The translations under genes were made by a program, and so were the position numbers. Below the pieces are notes generated by a model. The model worked only from the letters and a program-made list of their open reading frames with translations, was not told the origin of the DNA and made no database searches. Below, piece by piece: positions 11,503 to 26,000 of a stretch of 64,000 nt of DNA. Position 1 is the first letter of the stretch; each line of letters opens with the position of its first letter. This DNA comes from Amaranthus tricolor (lineage: Eukaryota > Streptophyta > Magnoliopsida > Caryophyllales > Amaranthaceae). Location of the stretch: contig NC_080059.1 in NCBI RefSeq assembly GCF_026212465.1, positions 16,134,651 to 16,198,650 on the forward strand, given 5' to 3'.

Positions 11503-13310
11503 CACTTCAACACACATATATATACCAAATAGTGTTGTGTGCCAAGTTTGGTGCAGAACAAACCAAGTTTGAGCTACTTTATGCGCGAAAGTGTCAAAAA
11601 ATCTTAAAAACCCTTAAAATCGCAACTTAGCGCGTAATTTCTAGCATATGACTATGATATTCAATTCTAACTACTTCAACACGATTATATATACCAAATA
11701 ATGTTGTGTGCCAAGTTTCATGCAAAATAAACCATGTTAAATCTACTTTATTCGCAAAAGTGCCAAAAATGCTAAAAAACCCTAAAATTGAATATGAAAC
11801 CCTTAATTACTAGAATATGAATATGATTGTCAATTCTAACCACTTTAACACAAAAATATATACTAAATAGTGTTGTGTGCCAAGTTTCGTGCAAAACAAG
11901 CCATGTTTGAGCATCTTTATGCGCGTGCCAAAAAAGCTCAAAAACCCTTTAAATTGCAATTTAACATGTAATTTCTAACATATGACTATGATTTTTAATT
12001 CTAACCATTTCAACACGATAATATAAACCAAATAGTGTTGGGAGCCAATTTCGTGCAAAACAAAGCATGTTTGAGCTATTTTATTTACGAAAGTGTAAAA
12101 AAAGCATAAGAACCCTTAAAATCATAACTTAGCACGAAATTTCTTGCATATCACTTTGATTTTCAATTTTATGCACTTCAACACAATAATATATACCAAA
12201 TAGTGTTGTGTGCAAAGTTTCGTGTAAATCAAACCAAGTATGAGCTACTTAATGCGCGAAAGTGTCAAAAAATAAAAACGCTTAAAATCGAAACTTAGCA
12301 GGTATTTTCTTACATATGACTATGATTTTATATTCTAACTACTTCAACACGATTATATATACCAAATAGTGTTGCGTTCCAATTTCGTGGAAAACAAACC
12401 AAGTTTGAGTTACTTTATGCGCGAAAGTGCCAAAAAATCTTAAAAACTCTTAAAATCGCAACTTAGCTAGTATTTGATAGCATAAGACTATGATTTTCAA
12501 TTATAACCACTTCAACACAATAATATATACCAAATAGTGTTATGTGCCAAGTTTCGTGCAAAACAAACCAAGTTTGAGTTACTTTATGCGCGGAGTGCCA
12601 AAAAAGCTTTAAAACCCGTTAAATCGCAATTTAACATGTAATTTTTATCATATGAATATGATTTTAAATTATAACAACTTCAACTCAATAATATATACCA
12701 AATATTGTTGCGTGTCAATTTCGTGCAAAACAAACCAAGTTTGATCTACTTTATGCGCGAAAGTGCCAAAAACGCTTAAAAACCATTGAAATCGCAACTT
12801 AGCATGTAATTTCTAGCATATGACTATGATTTTCCATTATAACCACTTCAACACAATAATATATACCAAATTGTGTTGCGTTCCAATTTCGTGCAAAATA
12901 AACCAAGTTTGAGCTATTTTATGCGCGGAGTGCCAAAAAAGCTTAAAAACCCTTTAAATCGTAATTTAACATGTAATTTCTATCATATGACTATGATTTT
13001 CAATTATAACCACCTCAACACAATAATATATATACCATATAGTGTTGTGTGCCAATTTCGTGCAAAACAAACCAAGTTTGAGCTATTTTATGCACGGAGT
13101 GCCAAAAAAGCTTAAAAACCCTTTAAATCGCAATTTAACATGTAATTTCTATCATATGACTATGATTTTCAATTATAACCACCTCAACACAATAATATAT
13201 ATATATACCATATAGGGTTGTGTGCCAATTTCGTGCAAAACAAACCAAGTTTGATCTACTTTATGCGCGAAAGTGCAAAAAAATCTTTAAAACCATTAAA
13301 ATCGCAACTT
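11503..13310 (+). repeat. 2,691-bp duplicated segment, copy 2 (truncated, ~1.8 kb)
   Basis: It follows copy 1 with few differences until about 13,310, where GCATATGAC changes to ATCATATGAC and the sequence continues as subarray III. The missing tail corresponds to 10,620-11,502 of copy 1. Confidence 0.82.
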
Positions 13311-16300
13311 AACACGTAATTTCTATCATATGACTATAATTTTTAATTCAAACCACTTCAACACACAAATTTATACCAAATAGTGTTGTGTGCCAAGTTT
13401 CGTGCCGAACAAACCAAGTTTGAGCTACTTTAAGCGCGAAAGTGTCAAAAAATCTTAAAAACCCTTAAAATCGCAACTTAGCACGTAATTTCTAGCATAT
13501 GACTATGATTTTCAATTCTAACTACTTCAACACGATTATATATACCAATAGTGTTGTGTGCCAAGTTTCGTGCAAAATAAACCTTGTTAAATCTACTTTA
13601 TTCGCAAAAGTGCCATAAATGCTAAAAAACCCTTAAAATCGAAACTTAGCAAGTTATTTCTAGCATATGAATATGATTTTCAATTCTAACCACTTTAACA
13701 CAAAAATATATACTAAATAGTGTTGTGTGCCAAGTTTCGTGCAAAACAAGCCCTGTTTGAGCAAGTTTATGCGCGAAGTGCCAAAAAAGCTCAAAAACAC
13801 TTTAAATCGCAATTTAACATGTAATTTCTAACATATGACTATGATTTTTAATTCTAACCATTTCAACACGATAATATAAACCAAATATTGTTGGGAGTCA
13901 ATTTCGTGCAAAACAAACCATGTTTGTGCTACTTTATTTACGAAAGTGTAAAAAAAGCATAAAAACACTAAATATCATAACTTACCACGTAATTTCTAGC
14001 ATATCACTTTAATTTTCAATTGTAAGCACTTCAACACAATAATATATACCAAATAGTGTTGTGTGCTAAGTTTCGTGTAAAACAAACCAAGTGTGAGATA
14101 CTTAATGCGCGAAAGTGTCAAAAAATAAAAACGCTTAAAATCGAAACTTAGCAGGTATTTTCTTACATATGACTAAGATTTTATATTCTAACTACTTCAA
14201 CACGATTATATATACCAAATAGTGTTGCGTTCCAATTTCGTGCAAAACAAACCAAGTTTGATCTACTTTATGCGCGAAAGTGCCAAAAAATCTTAAAAAC
14301 TCTTAAAATCGCAACTTAGCTAGTAATTGATAGCATAAGACTATGATTTTCAATTATAACCACTTCAACACAATAATATATACCAAATAGTGTTGTGTGC
14401 CAATTTCGTGCAAAACAAACCAAGTTTGAGCTACTTCATGCGCGAAAATGCCAAAAAATCTTAAAAACCCTTAAAATCGCAACTTAGCTAGTAATTTCTA
14501 ACATATGACGATGATTTTCAATTATAACCACTTCAACACAATAATATATACCAAATAGTGTTATGTGCCAAGTTTCGTGCAAAACAAACCAAGTTTGTGC
14601 TACTTTATGCGCGGAGTGCCAAAAAAGCTTAAAAACCCGTTAAATCGCAATTTAACATGTAATTTTTATCATATGAATATGATTTTAAATTATAACAACT
14701 TCAACTCAATAATATATACCAAATAGTGTTGCATGCCAATTTCGTGCAAAACAAACCAAGTTTGATCTACTTTATGCGCGAAAGTGCCAAAAACGCTTAA
14801 AAACCATTGAAATCGCAACTTAGCACGTAATTTCTAACATATGACTATGATTTTCAATTATAACCACTTCAACACAATAATATATACCAAATTGTGTTGC
14901 GTTCCAATTTCGTGCAAAACAAACCAAGTTTGATCTACTTTGTGCGCGAAAGTGCCAAAAAATGTTTAAAACTCTTAAAATCGCAACTTAGCTAGTAATT
15001 TCTAGCATATGACTATGATTTTCAATTATAACCACTTCAACACAATATTATTTACCAAATAGTATTGTGTGCCAAGCTTCGTGCAAAACAAACCAAGTTT
15101 GAGCTACTTTATGCGCGAAAGTGCCAAAAAATGTTAAAAACCCTTAAAATCGCAACTTAGCTAGTAATTTCTAGCATATGACTATGATTTTCAATTATAA
15201 CCACTTCAACACAATAATATATACCAAATAGTGTTATGTGCCAAGTTTCGTGCAAAACAAACCAAGTTTTAGCTATTTTATGCGCGGAGTGCCAAAAAAG
15301 CTTAAAAAACCTTTAAAACGCAATTTAACATGCAATTTCAATCATATGACTATGATTTTCAATTATAACCACCTCAACACAATAATATATATACCATATA
15401 GTGTTGTGTGCCAATTTCGTGCAAAACATACCAAGTTTGATCTACTTTATGCGCGAAAGTGCAAAAAAATCTTTAAAACCATTAAAATCGCAACTTAACA
15501 CGTAATTTCTAGCATATGACTATAATTTTTAATTCAAACCACTTCAACACACAAATATATACCAAATAGTGTTGTGTGCCAAGTTTCTTGCAGAACAAAC
15601 CAAGTTTGAGCCACTTTATGCGCGAAAGTGTCAAAAAATCTTAAAAACCCTTAAAATCGCAACTTAGCACGTAATTTCTAGCATACGACTATGATTTTCA
15701 ATTCTAAGTACTTCAACACGATTATATATACCAAATAGTGTTGTGTGCCAAGTTTCGTGCAAAATAAACCATGTTAAATCTACTTTATTCGCAAAAGTAC
15801 CATAAATGCTAAAAAACCCTTAAAATCGAAACTCAGCAAGTAATTTCTAGCATACGAATATGATTTTCAATTCTAACCACTTTAACACAAAAATATATAC
15901 TAAATAGTGTTGTGTGCCAAGTTTCGTGCAAAACAAGCCCTGTTTGAGCAACTTTATGCGCGAAGTGCCAAAAAGCTCAAAAACACTTTAAATTGCAATT
16001 TAACATGTAATTTCTACCATATGACTATGATTTTTAATTCTAACCATTTCAACACGATAATATAAACCAAATAGTGTTGGGAGCCAATTTCGTGCAAAAC
16101 AAAGCATGTTTGAGCTATTTTATTTACGAAAGTGTAAAAAAAAGCATAAGAACCCTTAAAATCATAACTTAGCACGTAATTTCTTCCATATCACTTTGAT
16201 TTTCAATTTTATGCACTTCAACACAATAATATATACCAAATAGTGTTGTGTGCAAAGTTTCGTGTAAAACAAACCAAGTATGAGCTACTTAATGCGCGAA

Positions 16301-16960
16301 AGTGTCAAAAAATAAAAACGCTTAAAATCGAAACTTAGCAGGTATTTTCTTACATATGACTATGATTTTATATTCTAACTACTTCAACACGATTATATTT
16401 ACCAAATAGTGTTGCGTTCCAATCTCGTGCAAAACAAACCAAGTTTGATCTACTTTATGCGCGAAAGTGCCAAAAAATCTTAAAAACTCTTAAAATCGCA
16501 ACTTAGCTAGTATTTGATAGCATAAGACTATGATTTTCAATTACAACCACTTCAACACAATAATATATACTAAATAGTGTTGTGTGCCAATTTCGTGCAA
16601 AACAAACCAAGTTTGAGCTACTTCATGCGCGAAAGTGCCAAAAAATCTAAAAAACCCTTAAAATCTCAACTTAGCTAGTAATTTCTAGCATATGACGATG
16701 ATTTTCAATTATAACCACTTCAACACAATAATATATACCAAATAGTGTTACGTGCCAAGTTTCGTGCAAAACAAACCAAGTTTGAGCTAATTTATGCGCA
16801 GAGTGCCAAAAAAGCTTTAAATCCCGTTAAATCGCAATTTAACATGTAATTTTTATCATATGAATATGATTTTAAATTATAACAACTTCAACTCAATAAT
16901 ATATACCAAATAGTGTTGCATGCCAATTTCGTGCAAAACAAACCAAGTTTGATCTACTTT
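13311..16960 (+). repeat. 3.65-kb segment duplicated at 21,204-24,860
   Basis: Constant offset is 7,893 bp (about 47 monomers). Shared private variants include AAATTTATACC with CGTGCCGAACAAACC (13402 and 21295), TTCTTGCAGAACAAACC, CATACGACTATG, AATCTCGTGC and GTTACGTGCC. The match weakens after about 16,960, where one copy has ACTCTTAAAAATCATTG and the other ACGCTTAAAAAACC. Confidence 0.82.
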
Positions 16961-17790
16961 ATGCGCGAAAGTGCCAAAAACTCTTAAAAATCATTGAAAT
17001 CGCAACTTAGCACGTAATTTCTAGCATATGACTATGATTTTCAGTTATAACCACTTCAACAAAATAATATATACCAAATTGTGTTGCGTTCCAATTTCGT
17101 GCAAAACAAACCAAGTTTGATCTACTTTATGTGCGAAAGTGCCAAAAAATGTTAAAAACTCTTAAAATCGCTACTTAGCTAGTAATTTCTAGCATATGAC
17201 TATGATTTTCAATTATAACCACTTCAACACAATAATATTTATCAAATAGTGTTGTGTGCCAAGCTTCGTGCAAAACAAACTAAGTTTGAGCTACTTTATG
17301 CGCGAAAGTGTCAAAAAATGTTAAAAACTCTTAAAATGGCAACTTAGCTAGTAATTTCTAGCATATGACTATGATTTTCAATTATAACCACTTCAACACA
17401 ATAATATACCAAATAGTGTTATGTGCCAAGTTTCGTGCAAAACAAACCAAGTTTGATCTATTTTATGCGCGGAGTGCCAAAAAAGATTAAAAACCCTTTA
17501 AATCGCAATTTAACATGTAATTTCTATCATATGACTATGATTTTACATTATAACCACCTCAACACAATAATATATATACCATATAGTGTTGTGTGCCAAT
17601 TTCATGCAAAACAAACCAAGTTTGATCTACTTTATGCGCGAAAGTGAAAAAAAATCTTTAAAACCATTAAAATCGCAACTTAACACGTAATTTCTAGCAT
17701 ATGACTATAATGTTTAATTTAAACCACTTCAACACACAAATATATACCAAGTAGTGTTGTGTGCCAAGTTTCGTGCAGAACAAACCAAGT
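14450..17790 (+). repeat. 3.3-kb segment duplicated at 28,228-31,576
   Basis: Offset is 13,778-13,782 bp. Diagnostic shared variants are AAGTTTGTGCTAC (14591 and 28369), GCAAAACATACCAAG (near 15420 and 29205) and TTGAGCCACTTTATG (near 15606 and 29386). Here the distant copy is closer than adjacent HOR copies. The downstream copy ends where subarray IV begins. Confidence 0.82.
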
Positions 17791-18660
17791 TTGAGCAACT
17801 TTATGCGCGAAAGTATCAAAAAATCTAAAAAACCCTTAAAATCACAACTTAGCACGTAATTTCTAGCATATGACTATGATTTTAAATTCTAACTACTTCA
17901 ACACGATTATATATACCAAATAGTGTTGTGTGCCATGTTTCGTGCAAAATAAACCATGTTAAATCTACTTTATTCGCAAAAGTGCCATAAATGCTAAAAA
18001 ACCCTTAAAATCGAAACTTAGCAAGTAATTTCTAGCATATGAATATGATTTTCAATTCTAACCACTTTAACACAAACATATATACTAACTAGTGTTGTGT
18101 GCCAAGTTTCGTGCAAAACAAGCCTAGTTTGAGCAACTTTATGCGCGAAGTGCCAAAAAAGCTCAAAAACCCTTTCAATCGCAATTTAACATGTGATTTC
18201 TAACATATGACTATGATTTTTAATTCTAACCATTTCAACACGATAATATAAACCAAATAGTGTTGGGAGTCGATTTCGTGCAAAACCAACCATGTTTGAG
18301 CTACTTTATTTACGAAAGTGTAAAAAAAGCATAAAAACCCTTAAAATCAAAACTTAGCACGTAATTTTTACCATATCACTTTGATTTTCAATTGTAATCA
18401 CTTCAACACAATAATATATACCAAATAGTGTTGTGTTCTAAGTTTCGTGTAAAACAAACCAAGTATGAGCTACTTAATGCGCGAAAGTGTCAAAAAATAA
18501 AAACGCTTAAAATTGAAACTTAACAGGTATTTTCTTACATATGACTATGATTTTATATTCTAACTACTTCAACACGATTATATATACCAAATAGTTTTGC
18601 GTTCCAATTTCGTGCAAAACAAACCAAGTTTGATCTACTTTATGCGCGAAAGTACCAAAA
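17000..18660 (+). repeat. 1.6-kb segment duplicated at ~26,400-28,060
   Basis: Offset is about 9,399 bp. Shared variants include GAAAGTATCAAAAAATC (near 17810 and 27209), CTTTATGTGCGAAAGTGCC, CAAGCCTAGTTTGAGC and GGGAGTCGATTTCG. It shows a third copying distance within the same subarray. Confidence 0.78.
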
Positions 18661-18949
18661 AATCTTTAAAACCATTAAAATCGCAACTTAACACGTAATT
18701 TCTATCATATGACTATAATTTTTAATTCAAACCACTTCAACACAATAATATGTACCAAATAGTGTTGTGTGCCAATTTCGTGCAAAACAAACCAAGTTTG
18801 AGCTACTTCATGCGCGAAAGTGCCAAAAAATCTTAAAAACCCTTAAAATCGCAACTTAGCTAGTAATTTCTAGCATATGACGATGATTTTCAATTATAAC
18901 CACTTCAACACAATAATATATACCAAATAGTGTTATGTGCCAAGTTTCG

Positions 18950-20060
18950 TGCAAAACAAACCAAGTTTGAGCTACTTTATGCGCGGAGTGCCAAAAAAGC
19001 TTAAAATCTTGTTAAATTGCAATTTAACATGTAAGTTTTGCCATATGAATATGATTTTAAATTATAACAACTTCAACTCAATAATTTATTCCAAATAGTG
19101 TTGCGTGCCAATTTCGTGCAAAACAAACCAAGTTTGATCTACTTTATGCGCGAAAGTGCCAAAAACTCTTAAAAATCATTGAAATCGCAACTTAGCACGT
19201 AATTTCTAGCATATGACTATGATTTTCAATTATAACCACTTCAACAAAATAATATTTACCAAATAGTGTTGTGTGCCAAGCTTCGTGCAAAACAAACCAA
19301 GTTTGAGCTACTTTATGCGCGAAAATGCCAAAAAATGTTAAAATCGCAACTTAGCTAGTAATTTCTAGCATATGACTATTATTTTCAATTATAACCACTT
19401 CAACACAATAAAATTTACCAAATAGTGTTGTGTGCCAAGCTTCGTGCAAAACAAACCAAATTTGAGCTACTTTATGCGCGAAAGTGCTAAAAAATGTTAA
19501 AAACCCTTAAAATCGCAACTTAGCTAGTAATTTCTAGCATATGACTATGATTTTCGATTATAACCACTTCAACACAAAAATATATTCCAAATAGTGTTAT
19601 GTGCCAAGTTTCGTGCGAAACAAACCAAGTTTGAGCTATTTTATGCGCGGAGTGCCAAAAAAGCTTAAAAACCCTTTAATTCGCAATTTAACATGTAATT
19701 TCTATCATATTACTATGATTTTCAATTATAACCACCTCAACACAATAATATATATACCATATAGTGTTGTGTGCTAAGTTTCGTGTAAAACAAACCAAGT
19801 ATGAGCTACTTAATGCGCGAAAGTGTCAAAAAATAAAAACGCTTAAAATCGAAACTTAGCAGGTATTTTCTTACATATGACTATGATTTTATATTCTAAC
19901 TACTTCAACACGATTATATATAGCAAATAGTGTTGCGTTCCAATTTCGTGCAAAACAAACCAAGTTTGATCTACTTTATGCGGGAAGGTGCCAAAAAATG
20001 TTAAAAACTCTTAAAATCGCAACTTAGCTAGTAATTGATAGCATAAGACTATGATTTTCA
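18950..20060 (+). repeat. Possible seed segment of subarray IV
   Basis: About 1.1 kb matches the first part of the subarray IV HOR at an offset of 12,608 bp. It has the same chain of rare features: AAAATCTTGTTAAATTGC with GTAAGTTTTGCC (19033), a 10-bp-deleted monomer (19,331-19,350), CCTTTAATTCGC, and a hybrid monomer where ACCATATAGTG runs into GTGTGCTAAGTTTCG. It appears once here and is amplified at 31.6-39.6 kb. Confidence 0.78.
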
Positions 20061-23000
20061 ATTACAACCACTTCAACACAATAATATATACCAAATAGTG
20101 TTGTGTGCCAATTTCGTGCAAAACAAACCAAGTTTGAGCTACTTCATGCGCGAAAGTGCCAAAATATATAAAAAACCCTTAAAATCTCAACTTAGCTAGT
20201 AATTTCTAGCATATGACGATGATTTCAATTATAACCACTTCAACACAATAATATATACCAAATAGTGTTACGTGCCAAGTTTCGTGCAAAACAAACCAAG
20301 TTTGAGCTAATTTATGCGCAGAGTGCCAAAAAAGCTTTAAATCCCGTTAAATCGCAATTTAACATGTAATTTTTATCATATGAATATGATTTTAAATTAT
20401 AACAACTTCAACTCAATAATATATACCAAATAGTGTTGCATGCCAATTTCGTGCAAAACAAACCAAGTTTGATCTACTTTATGCGCGAAAGTGCCAAAAA
20501 CGCTTAAAAACCATTGAAATCGCAACTTAGCACGTAATTTCTAACATATGACTATGATTTTCAATTATAACCACTTCAACACAATAATATATACCAAATT
20601 GTGTTGCGTTCCAATTTCGTGCAAAACAAACCAAGTTTGATCTACTTTGTGCGCGAAAGTGCCAAAAAATGTTTAAAACTCTTAAAATCGCAACTTAGCT
20701 AGTAATTTCTAGCATATGACTATGATTTTCAATTATAACCACTTCAACACAATATTATTTACCAAATAGTATTGTGTGCCAAGCTTCGTGCAAAACAAAC
20801 CAAGTTTGAGCTACTTTATGCGCGAAAGTGCCAAAAAATGTTAAAAAACCTTAAAATCGCAACTTAGCTAGTAATTTCTAGCATATGACTATGATTTTCA
20901 ATTATAACCACTTCAACACAATAATATATACCAAATAGTGTTATGTGCCCAGTTTCGTGCAAAACAAACCAAGTTTTAGCTATTTTATGCGCGGAGTGCC
21001 AAAAAAGCTTAAAAAACCTTTAAAACGCAATTTAACATGCAATTTCAATCATATGACTATGATTTTCAATTATAACCAACTCAACACAATAATATATATA
21101 CCATATAGTGTTGTGTGCCAATTTCGTGCAAAACAAACCAAGTTTGATCTACTTTATGCGCGAAAGTGCAAAAAAATCTTTAAAACCATTAAAATCGCAA
21201 CTTAACACGTAATTTCTATCATATGACTATAATTTTTAATTCAAACCACTTCAACACACAAATTTATACCAAATAGTGTTGTGTGCCAAGTTTCGTGCCG
21301 AACAAACCAAGTTTGAGCTACTTTAAGCGCGAAAGTGTCAAAAAATCTTAAAAACCCTTAAAATCGCAACTTAGCACGTAATTTCTAGCATATGACTATG
21401 ATTTTCAATTCTAACTACTTCAACACGATTATATATACCAATAGTGTTGTGTGCCAAGTTTCGTGCAAAATAAACCTTGTTAAATCTACTTTATTCGCAA
21501 AAGTGCCATAAATGCTAAAAAACCCTTAAAATCGAAACTTAGCAAGTTATTTCTAGCATATGAATATGATTTTCAATTCTAACCACTTTAACACAAAAAT
21601 ATATACTAAATAGTGTTGTGTGCCAAGTTTCGTGCAAAACAAGCCCTGTTTGAGCAAGTTTATGCGCGAAGTGCCAAAAAAGCTCAAAAACACTTTAAAT
21701 CGCAATTTAACATGTAATTTCTAACATATGACTATGATTTTTAATTCTAACCATTTCAACACGATAATATAAACCAAATATTGTTGGGAGTCAATTTCGT
21801 GCAAAACAAACCATGTTTGTGCTACTTTATTTACGAAAGTGTAAAAAAAGCATAAAAACACTAAATATCATAACTTACCATGTAATTTCTAGCATATCAC
21901 TTTGATTTTCAATTGTAAGCACTTCAACACAATAATATATACCAAATAGTGTTGTGTGCTAAGTTTCGTGTAAAACAAACCAAGTGTGAGCTACTTAATG
22001 CGCGAAAGTGTCAAAAAATAAAAACGCTTAAAATCGAAACTTAGCAGGTATTTTCTTACATATTACTAAGATTTTATATTCTAACTACTTCAACACGATT
22101 ATATATACCAAATAGTGTTGCGTTCCAATTTCGTGCAAAACAAACCAAGTTTGATCTACTTTATGCGCGAAAGTGCCAAAAAATCTTAAAAACTCTTAAA
22201 ATCGCAACTTAGCTAGTAATTGATAGCATAAGACTATGATTTTCAATTATAACCACTTCAACACAATAATATATACCAAATAGTGTTGTGTGCCAATTTC
22301 GTGCAAAACAAACCAAGTTTGAGCTACTTCATGCGCGAAAATGCCAAAAAATCTTAAAAACCCTTAAAATCACAACTTAGCTAGTAATTTCTAACATATG
22401 ACGATGATTTTCAATTATAACCACTTCAACACAATAATATATACCAAATAGTGTTATGTGCCAAGTTTCGTGCAAAACAAACCAAGTTTGAGCTACTTTA
22501 TGCGCGTAGTGCCAAAAAAGCTTAAAAACCCGTTAAATCGTAATTTAACATGTAATTTTTATCATATGAATATGATTTTAAATTATAACAACTTCAACTC
22601 AATAATATATACCAAATAGTGTTGCATGCCAATTTCGTGCAAAACAAACCAAGTTTGATCTACTTTATGCGCGAAAGTGCCAAAAACGCTTAAAAACCAT
22701 TGAAATCGCAACTTAGCACGTAATTTCTAACATATGACTATGATTTTCAATTATAACCACTTCAACACAATAATATATACCAAATTATGTTGCGTTCCAA
22801 TTTCGTGCAAAACAAACCAAGTTTGATCTACTTTGTGCGCGAAAGTGCCAAAAAATGTTTAAAACTCTTAAAATCGCAACTTAGCTAGTAATTTCTAGCA
22901 TATGACTATGATTTTCAATTATAACCACTTCAACACAATATTATTTACCAAATTGTATTGTGTGCCAAGCTTCGTGCAAAACAAACCAAGTTTGAGCTAC

Positions 23001-26000
23001 TTTATGCGCGAAAGTGCCAAAAAATGTTAAAAACCCTTAAAATCGCAACTTAGCTAGTAATTTCTAGCATATGACTATGATTTTCAATTATAACCACTTC
23101 AACACAATAATATATACCAAATAGTGTTATGTGCCAAGTTTCGTGCAAAACAAACCAAGTTTTAGCTATTTTATGCGCGGAGTGCCAAAAAAGCTTAAAA
23201 AACCTTTAAAACGCAATTTAACATGCAATTTCAATCATATGACTATGATTTTCAATTATAACCACCTCAACACAATAATATATATACCATATAGTGTTGT
23301 GTGCCAATTTCGTGCAAAACAAACCAAGTTTGATCTACTTTATGCGCGAAAGTGCAAAAAAATCTTTAAAACCATTAAAATCGCAACTTAACACGTAATT
23401 TCTAGCATATGACTATAATTTTTAATTCAAACCACTTCAACACACAAATATATACCAAATAGTGTTGTGTGCCAAGTTTCTTGCAGAACAAACCAAGTTT
23501 GAGCTACTTTATGCGCGAAAGTGTCAAAAAATCTTAAAAACCCTTGAAATCGCAACTTAGCACGTAATTTCTAGCATACGACTATGATTTTCAATTCTAA
23601 GTACTTCAACACGATTATATATACCAAATAGTGTTGTGTGCCAAGTTTCGTGCAAAATAAACCATGTTAAATCTACTTTATTCGCAAAAGTACCATAAAT
23701 GCTAAAAAACCCTTAAAATCGAAACTCAGCAAGTAATTTCTAGCATACGAATATGATTTTCAATTCTAACCACTTTAACACAAAAATATGTACTAAATAG
23801 TGTTGTGTGCCAAGTTTCGTGCAAAACAAGCCCTGTTTGAGCAACTTTATGCGCGAAGTGCCAAAAAGCTCAAAAACCCTTTAAATTGCAATTTAACATG
23901 TAATTTCTAACATATGACTATGATTTTTAATTCTAACCATTTCAACACGATAATATAAACCAAATAGTGTTGGGAGCCAATTTCGTGCAAAACAAAGCAT
24001 GTTTGAGCTATTTTATTTACGAAAGTGTAAAAAAAAAGCATAAGAACTCTTAAAATCATAACTTAGCACGTAATTTCTTCCATATCACTTTGATTTTCAA
24101 TTTTATGCACTTCAACACAATAATATATACCAAATAGTGTTGTGTGCAAAGTTTCGTGTAAAACAAACCAAGTATGAGCTACTTAATGCGCGAAAGTGTC
24201 AAAAAATAAAAACGCTTAAAATCGAAACTTAGCAGGTATTTTCTTACATATGACTATGATTTTATATTCTAACTACTTCAACACGATTATATTTACCAAA
24301 TAGTGTTGCGTTCCAATCTCGTGCAAAACAAACCAAGTTTGATCTACTTTATGCGCGAAAGTGCCAAAAAATCTTAAAACTCTTAAAATCGCAACTTAGC
24401 TAGTAATTGATAGCATAAGACTATGATTTTCAATTACAACCACTTCAACACAATAATATATACCAAATAGTGTTGTGTGCCAATTTCGTGCAAAACAACC
24501 AAGTTTGAGCTACTTCATGCGCGAAAGTGCCAAAAAATCTAAAAAACCCTTAAAATCTCAACTTAGCTAGTAATTTTCTAGCATATGACGATGATTTTCA
24601 ATTATAACCACTTCAACACAATAATATATACCAAATAGTGTTACGTGCCAAGTTTCGTGCAAAACAAACCAAGTTTGAGCTACTTCATGCGCAGAGTGCC
24701 AAAAAAGCTTTAAATCCCGTTAAATCGCAATTTAACATGTAATTTTTATCATATGAATATGATTTTAAATTATAACAACTTCAACTCAATAATATATACC
24801 AAATAGTGTTGCATGCCAATTTCGTGCAAAACAAACCAAGTTTGATATACTTTATGCGCGAAAGTGCCAAAAACGCTTAAAAAACCATTGAAATCGCAAC
24901 TTAGCACGTAATTTCTAACATATGACTATGATTTTCAATTATAACCATTTCAACACAATAATATATACCAAATTGTGTTGCGTTCCAATTTCGTGCAAAA
25001 CAAACCAAGTTTGATCTACTTTATGCGCGAAAGTGCCAAAAATGTTAAAAACCCTTAAAATCGCAACTTAGCTAGTAATTTCTAGCATATGACTATGATT
25101 TTCAATTATAACCACTTCAACACAATAATATATACCAAATAGTGTTATGTGCCAAGTTTCGTGCAAAACAAACCAAGTTTTAGCTATTTTATGCGCGGAG
25201 TGCCAAAAAAGCTTAAAAAACCTTTAAAACGCAATTTAACATGCAATTTCAATCATATGACTATGATTTTCAATTATAACCACCTCAACACAATAATATA
25301 TATACCATATAGTGTTGTGTGCCAATTTCGTGCAAAACAAACCAAGTTTGATCTACTTTATGCGCGAAAGTGCAAAAAAATCTTTAAAACCATTAAAATC
25401 GCAACTTAACACGTAATTTCTAGCATATGACTATAATTTTTAATTCAAACCACTTCAACACACAAATATATACCAAATAGTGTTGTGTGCCAAGTTTCTT
25501 GCAGAACAAACCAAGGTTTACTTTATGCGCGAAAGTGTCAAAAAATCTTAAAAACCCTTAAAATCGCAACTTAGCACGTAATTTCTAGCATACGACTATG
25601 ATTTTCAATTCTAAGTACTTCAACACGATTATATATACCAAATAGTGTTGTGTGCCAAGTTTCGTGCAAAATAAACCATGTTAAATCTACTTTATTCGCA
25701 AAAGTACCATAAATGCTAAAAAACCCTTAAAATCGAAACTCAGCAAGTAATTTCTAGCATACGAATATGATTTTCAATTCTAACCACTTTAACACAAAAA
25801 TATATACTAAATAGTGTTGTGTGCCAAGTTTCGTGCAAAAACAAGCCCTGTTTGAGCAACTTTATGCGCGAAGTGCCAAAAAGCTCAAAAACCCTTTAAA
25901 TTGCAATTTAACATGTAATTTCTAACATATGACTATGATTTTTAATTCTAACCATTTCAACACGATAATATAAACCAAATAGTGTTGGAAGCCAATTTCG

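Larger units (their letters stand above)
8374..13310 (+). repeat. Subarray II: diverged monomers with a 16-monomer duplication
   Basis: The monomers differ from each other more than in subarray I. Several types (GGTATTTTCTTACATATGAC, TGCGCGGAGTGCC, ACCATATAGTGTTG) also occur in subarray III, so the two are related. Internally it is a 2,691-bp tandem duplication. No gene is present; short open frames near 10182, 10351 and 12873 are chance frames across two monomers. Confidence 0.85.
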
